A stretch of 28,767 nt of DNA from CAVPRW01 sp046727435 [NCBI: bacterium]. GTDB lineage: Bacteria > Tectomicrobia > Entotheonellia > J063. Shown here one piece after another: positions 16,180-24,621 of the stretch. The notes under the pieces were generated by a model, which was given only the letters and a program-made list of their open reading frames with translations, made no database searches and was not told where the DNA came from. Both the position numbers and the translations under genes were made by a program. The stretch is taken from contig JBKPCR010000308.1 of NCBI GenBank assembly GCA_046727435.1, positions 1-28,767 of the forward strand. Reading direction: 5' to 3'. The first letter of the stretch is position 1, and each line of letters begins with the position of its first letter.

Positions 16180-17151
16180 ATGAACGGTGACGTATCCACG
16201 ACACCTCCTGTCCGCATCGGCATTTCGGCCTGTTTGCTCGGAGAACGAGTGCGATTCGACGGGAATCACAAGCGCGACGCCTATCTGGTCGAGGTGTTCG
16301 GCCGCCACGTGACCTGGGTGCCGGTGTGCCCCGAGGTCGACATGGGGCTCGGGGTGCCCCGTGAGACGATGCGGCTGGAACAGCATGGGCACGAGATCCG
16401 CTTGGTGACGCCCAAGACGGGAGCCGATCACACCGAACGCCTGAGGACCTTTGCAGCACAATGGCTGACGTCCCTGGGGCAAGAACGCTTATGCGGGTAT
16501 ATCCTCAAGAAGGATTCCCCCAGTTGCGGCATGGAACGGGTGCGGCTTTATCCCAGCACTGGGGTTCCGAACCGCTCCGGGCAGGGTCTCTTTGCGGCGG
16601 CGCTGATGCAGCGCTTCCCGCATCTGCCAGTCGAGGAAGAGGGGCGGTTGCAGGATCCCCAACTGCGGGAGAACTTTGTGACGCGGGTATTCGCCTACCA
16701 GCGCTGGAGGCAGATGACGGAGCAGAAGATCACCCGAGACGGGCTGCTGCGGTTTCATGCCCAGCACAAGTTTGTGTTGGTCGCCCATAGCCAAGTTGGC
16801 ACTCGGCGAGTAGGCCGCCTCCTGGCCCACCCCGAGCCGTTCATGGATGAGCAGGCATGGGCCGCGTCCTATCTGGATGGGTTCACCGAGGTGATGCGGC
16901 GGACCCCCACCCGACGCGGGCACACCAATGTCTTACAGCATCTGGCGGGCTATGTCTCCGCTCACCTGGACGGCGACGAGCGGGAAGAGCTCACCGAGAT
17001 GATTGATCAGTACCGCCGTGGCCTCTTGCCGCTCATCATGCCGGTGACGTTGATCCGCCACTATGTTCGGAAGTTTCACGTGACCTATCTGCTGGACCAA
17101 GTCTATCTCAGGCCTCATCCTCATGAGTTGATGTTGCTGAATCACCTGTAG
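16180..17151 (+). CDS. rudS: tRNA 4-thiouridine desulfidase-like protein (TudS/DUF523 + DUF1722)
   Basis: The 323-residue protein fuses an N-terminal DUF523/TudS domain (about 10-160) to a C-terminal DUF1722 domain (about 190-315). The desulfidase part has three motif cysteines: C18 in ISACLLG, C50 in VPVCPEVDMGL and C116 in KKDSPSCG. These are the expected ligands of the [4Fe-5S]-type cluster that removes sulfur from thiouracil. C105 is an extra cysteine. The DUF1722 part begins FHAQHKFVLVAHSQ and ends TLIRHYVRKFHVTYLLDQVYL. Fusions of this kind (formerly YbgA-like) have been described as tRNA 4-thiouridine desulfidases, RudS. The start at 16180 has GGGAG 9 nt upstream. All key residues and the normal length are present, so it looks functional. 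Confidence 0.9.
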   Translation: MNGDVSTTPPVRIGISACLLGERVRFDGNHKRDAYLVEVFGRHVTWVPVCPEVDMGLGVPRETMRLEQHGHEIRLVTPKTGADHTERLRTFAAQWLTSLGQERLCGYILKKDSPSCGMERVRLYPSTGVPNRSGQGLFAAALMQRFPHLPVEEEGRLQDPQLRENFVTRVFAYQRWRQMTEQKITRDGLLRFHAQHKFVLVAHSQVGTRRVGRLLAHPEPFMDEQAWAASYLDGFTEVMRRTPTRRGHTNVLQHLAGYVSAHLDGDEREELTEMIDQYRRGLLPLIMPVTLIRHYVRKFHVTYLLDQVYLRPHPHELMLLNHL

Positions 17152-17429
17152 TCGCCGGCACACCGCGCCAACATGCACGCTGTTGGTGGCGTCAAAAACT
17201 GCCGGAACAGCGGTCTTGCCTCCGACGTGTGAAGACCAGAGACCTTGAAGACCTGGCTCTGGTGACATGCACGGCGAGGGCGTGGAAGATCGCTCCTTGC
17301 GCCTTCACCAACAGTATCCGACGGTTTGTGATACGATAGGTGACTTACGCCTGTCCTCTATACGGTGATATCAGAAAGTGACATACCGGCGCCTGACGCG
17401 GGTGATCGTCGGCACGAGGAGCCAACCCT

Positions 17430-18545
17430 ATGAATGCCGCACGTCCAGCACCGCGGTTCGATTGGTTTATTCCCATCGATGGGGACGGCGTTCGCTTAGG
17501 CACCAGGCAGGCTGAGTGACCCCCGACCTTTGACTATTTGCACGAGGTCGTGCAGACGGCCGAGCGGCTGGGATTCTCGTCATGGCTGATCCCCACCCGC
17601 GTTGTCAACGGGCTCTTGGATGAAAGTGCGCCGCTGGCGGAGACCTGGACCATGGCCACGGCCCTCGCCGCGGTCACGAGCCGGATTCGCTTGCTCATTG
17701 CCATCCGGCCGGGGTTCATCGCCGCTGGACTGCTGGCCCAGAGGGTGGCGACGCTGGATCAGATCAGCCCTGGCCGGGTGGATCTGAACCTTGTGCCGGG
17801 TGGGATTCCGGGCGACTTCGCACGTCTGGGGGTGGAACTCGACCACGCGGGGCGCTATGCACAGGCCGAGGAGCTCATGCAGGCCTGTCGGGCCCTGTGG
17901 ACGGGAGCGCTGACCGATTTTAACGGTACTTACATCACCCTGCGCGGCGCCCGTTGCTCTCCGCCACCTGCGGGTACCCTGCGGTTCTATCAGGGGGGAG
18001 CCTCGCCGCGGGCCGAGGCGCTCGCGGCACGGCTTGCGGAGGTGTCCTTGAGGTAGATTGAGCCACTGGAGCCGCTCGCCGCGCGGATGGCGCGGGTCAC
18101 GGCGCAGGCCCAGGCCGGTGGTCGCACGGACACTGTTGGTTTGCGGACCCACCTGGTGGTCCGCGACGACCCGGACGCCGCCTGGGCCGCGGCGGAGAGC
18201 CTGATCGCGCATGCCGATCCGCACGTGGTACAGCAGCGTCAGGCCGTGATGGCCGGCACGCCGATGGTGGGATCGCAGGCCCAGGCGAGACGGGTGGCCG
18301 AGCATCGGATCGGCACCCATCTCTGGAATGGCCTGTCCACGGTCCGGGTCAACTGCGGGACTGCCATGGTCGGCACGCCGCAAGAGGTGACCGACGAACT
18401 CCTCGCCTCCTGGCGTCTCGGCATCGATGAATTCATCCTGTCCGGGTTCCCCCACGTGGAAGAGTGCCTCCGCGTGCACCAGGAAATCGTCCCGCGGCTG
18501 CGGGCGGCCATTGCTGCAGCACCCGTGGACGAGGGTGGTGACTAG
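17430..18545 (+). pseudogene. LLM-class FMN-dependent monooxygenase with two in-frame stops
   Basis: One continuous frame of 371 codons encodes a luciferase-like monooxygenase of the SsuD (alkanesulfonate monooxygenase) type. It starts at the ATG at 17430, FDWFIPIDGDG, and shows FSSWLIPTR, IRLLIAIRPGF, TLDQISPGRVDLNLVPGG and FYQGGASP. It continues GLRTHLVVRDDP and VNCGTAMVGTPQEV and ends GIDEFILSGFPHVEE. Two stops interrupt it: TGA at 17517-17519, after QAE where relatives have Arg-Pro-Pro-Thr-Phe, and TAG at 18054-18056, after VSLR where relatives have Trp. No frameshift is visible. The simplest reading is CGA to TGA and TGG to TAG. Either stop would prevent a functional TIM barrel, so the gene is inactive, and its conserved frame suggests recent loss. 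Confidence 0.9.
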
Positions 18546-18801
18546 GCTCTGGCGGTACCTGCTTCCTGTACACGACGGTGTGGCGATCAGCGAGTGCGTT
18601 CGCCCCGGGTCCCCTCGAGCCGGACCGCTGGCACCATCGGGCACGTATAGACAGGCACGCGGGCTGGTCAGCGCCTGCCCAGCGACGCGCTGGTTGGCCA
18701 GACGGCTACTACACCAGTCTCCGCCTGACACCCTGCAGCCTGAGGCGGTCGGTATGCGCTCCAATCCACAGTCGTGCACGTGCATCCACGAGGAGTCAGG
18801 A

Positions 18802-19794
18802 ATGGAATATCGCCGGTTGGGACATTCAGGTCTCCAGGTCTCCGTCATTGGACTGGGCACGAATAATTTCGGCCCACGCCTGGATTATGCGGCCGCCGAA
18901 CGTGTCTTACGCCAAGCGGTTGAGGTTGGTATCAACGTCATCGAGACCTCCAACACGTACGGGGAGGGGCAGGCGGAAGCGTTCATCGGCCAGGCATTGC
19001 GCGGCCACCGTGACCAGGTTCTGCTGGCCACCAAAGTGGGGTCCAACATGGGCGAGGGGCCCAACATGCACGGGGGCTCACGCAAGCACATCCTAGAACA
19101 CATGGACCGCAGTCTCCGGAAACTCCAGACGGATTACCTCGACCTCTACCAGATCCACTACTACGACCCCTTCACCCCCTTGGAAGAAACCCTTCGCACC
19201 ATGGACCATCTGGTGCAACAAGGGAAGGTTCGCTACGTCGGCTGTTCCAATTTTGCCGCCTGGCAGGTAGCGGAAGCCATGGGGACCGCCAGGGCCCTGG
19301 GGATCGCACCGCTGGTCAGCGTGGAGCCCGAGTACAGTATGCTCAAACGCGCCGTTGAGAAAGAGCTCTTGCCGTGTTGTACGCGCTATAATGTGGGGAT
19401 TCTCCCCTACTTCCCGCTGGCCAGCGGGTTTCTGACCGGCAAATACCGGCGGGGCCAGCAGCCGGGAACCGGCACACGGTTCGCCGTCCAGACCCAACGC
19501 GCCGCCACCATCCTCACGCCGGAGAATTTCGACGTCTTGGACAAGCTGGAGGCCTTTGCGGCGGCGCGATCCCGCCCGCTGGTGGAACTGGCCTTCGCCT
19601 GGTTATTGGCCCATCCCCAGGTGAGCAGCGTCATTGCCGGCGCCACCACCCCGGAGCAAATCACCGCGAACGCTAAAGCGGCAGACTGGCACCTCTCGGC
19701 CGCCGAGATGGAGGAGTTGGACGGCATCTTGCAAGCCCTGGCGCACACGTGGGACACCCCGACCACACACCTGCGGCCGTTCCGGCCGTGGTAG
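18802..19794 (+). CDS. Aldo/keto reductase
   Basis: The 330-residue protein is a TIM-barrel NAD(P)H-dependent oxidoreductase of the AKR superfamily, close to the potassium-channel-beta/YhdN-like groups. It shows MEYRRLGHSGLQVSVIGLGT at the start, LLATKVGS, DLYQIHYYDPFTPLEETL, GKVRYVGCSN, and the C-terminal VIAGATTPEQI for cofactor binding. Three tetrad residues are in place: Y53, K78 and H119. The fourth, usually Asp, is Glu48 (VIETSNTYG), which is unusual. The ATG at 18802 follows GAGGAG. The frame is open upstream to 18427 but overlaps the LLM pseudogene and lacks support. It ends 80 nt from the convergent amidase gene. The substrate is unknown. Confidence 0.9.
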   Translation: MEYRRLGHSGLQVSVIGLGTNNFGPRLDYAAAERVLRQAVEVGINVIETSNTYGEGQAEAFIGQALRGHRDQVLLATKVGSNMGEGPNMHGGSRKHILEHMDRSLRKLQTDYLDLYQIHYYDPFTPLEETLRTMDHLVQQGKVRYVGCSNFAAWQVAEAMGTARALGIAPLVSVEPEYSMLKRAVEKELLPCCTRYNVGILPYFPLASGFLTGKYRRGQQPGTGTRFAVQTQRAATILTPENFDVLDKLEAFAAARSRPLVELAFAWLLAHPQVSSVIAGATTPEQITANAKAADWHLSAAEMEELDGILQALAHTWDTPTTHLRPFRPW

Positions 19795-19828
19795 ACCGCC
19801 CATACGAGGACGGCTTAGGGGAGAGGCC

Positions 19829-19846
19829 AGACGCCTGCTGGCGTCT
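19829..19846. terminator. Short hairpin between convergent genes
   Basis: AGACGCC-TGCT-GGCGTCT forms a perfect 7-bp stem with a 4-nt loop in the 80-nt gap between the convergent aldo/keto reductase and amidase genes. It may help end one or both transcripts; no T-run follows, so this is tentative. Confidence 0.35.
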
Positions 19847-19874
19847 CATTGCCGCTCCTGTGCTTTTGCGCCTT

Positions 19875-22226
19875 CTACGGCGCGGTCGCCTGCCACGGCA
19901 CCGACAATGGGCCGAACGCTGGTGGAGGCACACGGCGTTTCGAGGCGGCTTCATAGGCCGAGGCGATCGTCAGCAGGACATCCTCCTGGCCCGGCTCGGC
20001 CCGAAACACGAGGGAAAAGGGCAATCCAGGCGCCGGAATGGTGGTCGGCGTGTCGGATGGGACGGACACGTAGCGGGTCCCATCCGGACTGAGCGCGAAG
20101 ATCGGGTCGTAGACGGTCGTGACATAGCCCGCCGGGATGAGCACCTCCGTCACGCCTGCGTTCGGACCGGTGAACGTTTCCAGGCGCAGGTTGCTCTGGA
20201 TGCCGTACTGGGGTGCGCCACCGATCAGGGCCGGCGGCCAGGGCGTATGCAGGCGGACCAGCGCGTCGAGCTGGTTCTCCAGCATCACCATCATGTCGAC
20301 CCGGCGCAACAGTTCGCGCAGCATGAGGCGCTCGTTGACGCCCTGGCGCTGGGCCAGCGGATTGCGCGGGTCGGACACCTCCTCCCAATTCTTGAAAGCG
20401 GCGCGCTGATCGTCGCCCCAGAATTTGGAACGTGCGTTGAGCGTCGGAAAATCGACGAGCGTTTCGGCGTATCCCCGCGCCTGCCAGTCCGTGGCGCGCC
20501 GGCTCAGGTATTGCGGGATATGGAACCTGAAGGTCATCGCCAGTTCCTGGTGCTGGATGGTGGCGAGATCGAGGTTCGAGGGCGGCGCGATCCGTCCTTC
20601 CGCCAGCGCGACGCCATAGTCGATCGGCGGCATGGTCCCTGTGCCGAAGAACTTGCCGGGCATGAACTCGGTCGGCACGATCGCTGCCGCGAACTCCTTG
20701 AAGAGGGGATGTCCGTCAGGCCCGAGCCTAAACAGTAGCTCGGGCATGAATACAGGCACCAGCCTGGCGAGGGCGCGCCTGAAATCCGTCTGCATGGTTT
20801 CGAGGTCGGGATCTGGCTCCCACAGGGGATCGGTCGATTCCACGAGTGTCGCCCCCAGCCGGCCGCCGAGGATGGTCTTGATTTCCTGTGCGGCCGCGGT
20901 AACAATCGGCTCTTCGGTCTTCGAGCCTCGCGGATACACCATGGACTCCCGGATGATCCCCAGGCGCATGCCCTTCAGCGCGCCCAGTGCCCCGGACATC
21001 GTCGCGTGGCTCGCGTACGGTGTGCTCAAGATTGACGAACGCGGCACGGTCGTGAAGGGGTCGCGCGCGTCGTAGTAGCCCTCGACAGGATCCTTCAAGG
21101 CGTCGAGAACTTTGGCGCAGTCGCCGATCGTGCGGCAGAGGATGCCGCTACGGTCGCAGTAGATGTCCGCGCCGATGGCGCCGCCGTTGAAACCGAGCAG
21201 CGACTTGTGCGGCAGGATCAGCGCCACGGCATTGTGATTGGCCGGGCCGCGGCAGGACGCCCGTGTTTCCTCGCCGAGGCTGGCCATCACCAGATTGGCG
21301 CTGACCGACACCCCCGACCCCGAGCTCGATCCCAGCGAAGCCGCGCGCGTCGTGTCATAGGGGTTGGCGGGGTTGCCAGCCCAGGTGCTGCGCTGGTAGC
21401 CCAGCGTCGAGGGCAGCACTCGCTCGTGTGTGTGGCGTCCGCCCGGGTCGCCAGCCCGACCGTTGTATTCCGTGTTGACCGCCTTGGCGAAGATGATCGC
21501 GCCCTTCTTGCGCAGCTGTGCGACCAATACGTGATCGCGCGCGGGGAAGTCGATGTCGTAGCGCGCGTCGCCGCCGGCCGTCGTGCGCATGTCCTTCGTG
21601 TCGAACGGGTCCTTGAACGAGAAGACGACGCCGTACATCGGCATCGTCTCGAGGTCGGGATGGTGCCCGTAGGTGGCGTCGAGCTCGGCCGCGCGCTCCA
21701 GTGCGTCCGGAAACCGGCGAAACTCATCGCACACGGGGGGCGCGCCGGGGGGCAGCGGCCCCGCGGACGGGTGCCGGTCAAAATCTCCCCGGCAGGTGAC
21801 TGAGCGCTCGCCGCGGATGTTGAGGGTGGCCAGCGCGTTCAGCTGCCCGGCATTCGGGATGCCGGCGATCATCCCGAACTGCTGCGACACAGTCGGATCG
21901 GAGGCTGTTGCCTCCATGCGCCCGAATTCGAGTGGCGGCCCCGTGTATTTGTCGAGATTGGGCAGGATGGTGGACGCCTTGATGGTGTGCGTCGGGAAGC
22001 GGAGCGGCGCCTGCGCGCGCACGGCGCCCGTCACTTCAGGGACCGGGGCACCGTCGGTGGTGACGAGCCTGCTGGCGACCCCATTATAGGCGCGGGCGCG
22101 GTCGAGATAGTACTGCACGATGGCGACGCAGCTGGTCTGCCCCGACGTGATCGCCGCGTGCAGCGCCTCGATCGTCGCCTCTTCCAGACGAAACGGCTTC
22201 TCATATGCACCGGACTGCGCAGTCAT
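19875..22226 (-). CDS. Large amidase-signature hydrolase
   Basis: The 783-residue protein belongs to the amidase signature family (Ser-cisSer-Lys). The catalytic lysine is K205 in FSFKDPFDTKDM. The cis-Ser is probably S300 in LGSSSGSGV, and the nucleophile is S324 in GEETRASCRGPAN. The 24-residue gap between the two serines is the family norm, but the 95 residues from Lys to cis-Ser exceed the usual 75 or so. The protein is also much longer than the common 450-550 residues, with an extended N-terminus (Lys normally near 80) and a C-terminal third ending PLSVPWQATAP. No signal peptide is visible. The start at 22226 follows GGAGG. It would hydrolyse amide bonds of an unknown substrate. It is convergent with the aldo/keto reductase and lies downstream of the broken GNAT gene. 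Confidence 0.9.
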   Translation of the reverse strand: MTAQSGAYEKPFRLEEATIEALHAAITSGQTSCVAIVQYYLDRARAYNGVASRLVTTDGAPVPEVTGAVRAQAPLRFPTHTIKASTILPNLDKYTGPPLEFGRMEATASDPTVSQQFGMIAGIPNAGQLNALATLNIRGERSVTCRGDFDRHPSAGPLPPGAPPVCDEFRRFPDALERAAELDATYGHHPDLETMPMYGVVFSFKDPFDTKDMRTTAGGDARYDIDFPARDHVLVAQLRKKGAIIFAKAVNTEYNGRAGDPGGRHTHERVLPSTLGYQRSTWAGNPANPYDTTRAASLGSSSGSGVSVSANLVMASLGEETRASCRGPANHNAVALILPHKSLLGFNGGAIGADIYCDRSGILCRTIGDCAKVLDALKDPVEGYYDARDPFTTVPRSSILSTPYASHATMSGALGALKGMRLGIIRESMVYPRGSKTEEPIVTAAAQEIKTILGGRLGATLVESTDPLWEPDPDLETMQTDFRRALARLVPVFMPELLFRLGPDGHPLFKEFAAAIVPTEFMPGKFFGTGTMPPIDYGVALAEGRIAPPSNLDLATIQHQELAMTFRFHIPQYLSRRATDWQARGYAETLVDFPTLNARSKFWGDDQRAAFKNWEEVSDPRNPLAQRQGVNERLMLRELLRRVDMMVMLENQLDALVRLHTPWPPALIGGAPQYGIQSNLRLETFTGPNAGVTEVLIPAGYVTTVYDPIFALSPDGTRYVSVPSDTPTTIPAPGLPFSLVFRAEPGQEDVLLTIASAYEAASKRRVPPPAFGPLSVPWQATAP

Positions 22227-22361
22227 GGCGTCGTCCTCCGTGAGTTGTCTGACGATGCTGTCATGATGATGTGAGCGGGTCTCGTGATGCGGTCATCCGC
22301 GACCACACGCCTGGCGTCGTCCGTCCGGGGGGCATGGATGGGTAGGAACCCCCTCGGCCCC

Positions 22362-22900
22362 TCACGTCTCACCCCGTCCTCCCAAAGAAGGGGGAAGTCC
22401 GGCGGACGAGGGCGGGTACGATGACATGAGCCCTTCGAGATGCGCCTTGACGCGGGGCCATTCGTCGTCGGTGACGCTGAAATAGACGCTGTGACGAATC
22501 CGCCCATCGGGCATGAGCATGTGGTTGCGGAAGGTGCCCTCCTCGGTGGCGCCGATGCGCGCCAGTGCCTGCCGCGACTTCGTGTTGAGCGTGTCGGTCT
22601 TGAACTCCACCCGGTCCCCGCGCGCCGGTGGTGGCGATCGATATTGAGATCACTGGTCGACCCGACGGGTTGGTCGGTGGCCTTGGCCACCGTGGTGAAC
22701 CGAACTACCAGACCGGCCTCTTGTTTGGCCAGTTCGGACGCGACGTAGCACCGCATCTCCTCCTCGGAGCGCACCGTAGAGGAGAGATACCGCCAGATCT
22801 CGTTGGGCTCGCCGGCACGCCATAAGGCCGGGACGTGGGCCAGGCTCACAGGCTCCAGACGCGCATGGTGCCCGTCCAGGATCACAGGTCCGATCAGCAT
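22362..22900 (-). pseudogene. GNAT acetyltransferase with a frame-shifting internal deletion
   Basis: The gene starts at the ATG at 22900, which overlaps the paiB stop as TGATG, with AGGAGG upstream. The N-terminal frame encodes MLIGPVILDGHHARLEPVSL through VGSTSDLNIDRHHRR, typical of RimJ/RimL-like GNAT proteins. The C-terminal half is in another frame: VEFKTDTLNTKSRQALARIG, then EEGTFRNHMLMPDGRIRHSVY, ending at 22362. In intact relatives about 35 residues lie between these parts, including the strand and acetyl-CoA-binding helix (an EIGWTW... to RHAFE... region). They are missing here near 22640 and the frame changes, so no functional enzyme can be made. The neighbouring paiB gene suggests an original paiB-paiA-like pair. 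Confidence 0.85.
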
Positions 22901-23535
22901 CACGTCCTCCTGGCATGTTGCCTCTGCTGCATCAAGGTGCCCACGTCCCGGCTCCCGGGATCGGCGCTCTGCTGCAGGGTCTCCGCGACCTGCTGTTGAT
23001 CCGCCCGCGAGCGGTTTTGACTCAACTTGAGCTTCCCTTCCAGACGCGTGATCCGGATCGCAAACGTCACGATGCCCTGCATCTTCTTACGGAGCTCGGC
23101 CTTGGGCCCCTGGAAGCGCCAGGGGGTGGCGAACGGCGCCTCATGCGTCCGCACCAGCGTCTCGAGGAGTGCCTGACAGGCGTCATCGTCGGTGATCAGG
23201 CGCGGGCTCCCGTAGGCATGCACGACCGCATAGTTCCATGTCGGGACATTGGTGGGATCTGCCTCATACCACGATGGGGAGACATACGTGTGGGGCCCCT
23301 GGAAGATCACCAGCACGTCCTGCGACGCGTCGAAGTCCCGCCATTGCGCATTGGCCCGGGCCATATGGCCATACAGCGTCCCATAAGGTCCCTCGTCAGC
23401 TGCCAGCATGAGCGGCAGATGCGACGCAAACGGTACGCCCTCGTGCTGGGTCACCAGGGCGGCAAAGCTGTCGTCGCGCATCAGCGCGTGCAGGGTCGGG
23501 AGATCGTCTTCCCGAAATCGTTCTGGCAGATACAT
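22900..23535 (-). CDS. paiB: PaiB-type FMN-binding protein
   Basis: The 211-residue protein is a PaiB-family flavin-binding split barrel: MYLPERFREDDLPTLHALMRDD, then ASHLPLMLAADEG, LYGHMARANAQWRDF, VLVIFQGPHTYVSPSWYE and VPTWNYAVVHAYG. The strand order and length match Bacillus PaiB, described as a transcriptional repressor of protease and sporulation genes and as a relative of pyridoxamine oxidases. The ATG at 23535 follows GGAAGGG. The stop overlaps the next start (TGATG), implying translational coupling to the downstream GNAT gene, as in the paiAB pair, though that partner is broken here. The C-terminus ends in a basic, Gln-rich tail with no known role. Confidence 0.9.
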   Translation of the reverse strand: MYLPERFREDDLPTLHALMRDDSFAALVTQHEGVPFASHLPLMLAADEGPYGTLYGHMARANAQWRDFDASQDVLVIFQGPHTYVSPSWYEADPTNVPTWNYAVVHAYGSPRLITDDDACQALLETLVRTHEAPFATPWRFQGPKAELRKKMQGIVTFAIRITRLEGKLKLSQNRSRADQQQVAETLQQSADPGSRDVGTLMQQRQHARRT

Positions 23536-24621
23536 CGCTGTCCCTTCCTTCGCGTGAGCGGAATGTCGTGTGTCGTGCGCTCGTGCTGCCGTGTGGATGA
23601 TGTGTCCGTTGATTGTAGGCGAAACATGAGCGTTTGAGAAGCCCCACGTGTCTAGCCAATGATCAGTCTATTGCTGTGCTATGACCCTGGGGAGTGGGAG
23701 AATGCCCAGCACAAAGGACATCCAGCCGCGCAATCATGCCGCTGGAGAAGGCCTAGGGGTATCTGTCGACGAGACTCTCCTTGAAGGCGCGGAGGTCACG
23801 ATCGCCGGCCGCTCCTAGGAAAAACTGATCCAGGTTCAGTCGGAGCTGGAGCCGGTGCACACGGTCGTGATGGATATTGGTCACGAGGGCGCCGTAGAAA
23901 AGCACGTCGCGGCCTTCAGCCGCGTCGACCCAGGGTAAATCTCGGCCGGGGTCAAGCTCAACGGTGCGATTATGCACCACGGCGGCTCTGGACCCTTTTG
24001 GGTGCCGATTGCGTCCTCGCCATCCAAGGTCTATACTGCGTGCCGACAATTGGATCTGCGCAGGCATGAAGGCCATGGCCAGGCGTAGGATGATGATCTG
24101 TGCAAATACGTCAGATGCCAAAGGGAGGTCGCGACGATGGCCTCGACCACCGCTCCCACCGCCATGATGTGCCACGGGGCATGTCCAGCCCATCATGGGG
24201 ACCTCTCGGCAACGGGTCGTCAGGAGACGCGGGGACTGCGTTGGTGTGCTATGATCGCCTGTGGAGCCTGAGGAGACTGGCCCGCACGGCAACGCATCGA
24301 GACGCCTTGGCGCGGCATCCTCGCGATGCGCCCAAGGCAGGGGGTACTCGTGAAGCCGATCCACGCGCGAGGCCCTCTCGCCGTCTGGCAGCGCCCGATC
24401 CCCAGCCGACGCCGCTGCGCCAGCAGGGATCGCGAGCGGCGCGCCGTCACGCCCTCGGGCTGCCGCCCTCTGAGGGACGTGGAGACGGATCCGCCCGAGC
24501 GGTTGAGACTACTGGACCGTCGAAGGGCGTGTTGAGTTCCACCGCAATCCGAACCCTCTCAGGGGCGACCTCGTGGTGGGTATCGACGACCCCATCGCGT
24601 GACGCCTATAAGGAGACTGCC
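23536..24621. other. Long stretch with at most one weak small gene
   Basis: Apart from the tentative gene at 23753-24076, I see nothing recognisable. The plus-strand frame that joins the VOC gene from 24100 is an open extension without domain support. Confidence 0.45.
23753..24076 (-). CDS. Hypothetical protein, tentative
   Basis: A 107-residue frame from ATG 24076 encodes a protein with coding-like alternation of hydrophobic and charged residues: AVVHNRTVELDPGRDLPWVD, VLFYGALVTNIHHDRVHRLQL, then DQFFLGAAGDRDLRAFKESL. I do not recognise it. No strong ribosome site lies before the ATG, and the frame is open further upstream to 24364 with random-looking sequence. It may be a real small protein, a C-terminal fragment of something larger, or chance. 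It is read toward the paiB gene. Confidence 0.35.
   Translation of the reverse strand: MAFMPAQIQLSARSIDLGWRGRNRHPKGSRAAVVHNRTVELDPGRDLPWVDAAEGRDVLFYGALVTNIHHDRVHRLQLRLNLDQFFLGAAGDRDLRAFKESLVDRYP

Noticed and set aside
15791-16190. Genes on either strand in the stretch before the desulfidase-like gene.
   Set aside because: The overlapping frames have no recognisable motif, no ribosome sites and chance-like composition.
24100-24621. An N-terminal extension of about 170 residues on the two-domain VOC protein.
   Set aside because: The residues are low-complexity and Arg/Ser-rich with no domain, while a good AAGGAG site precedes the ATG at 24622.
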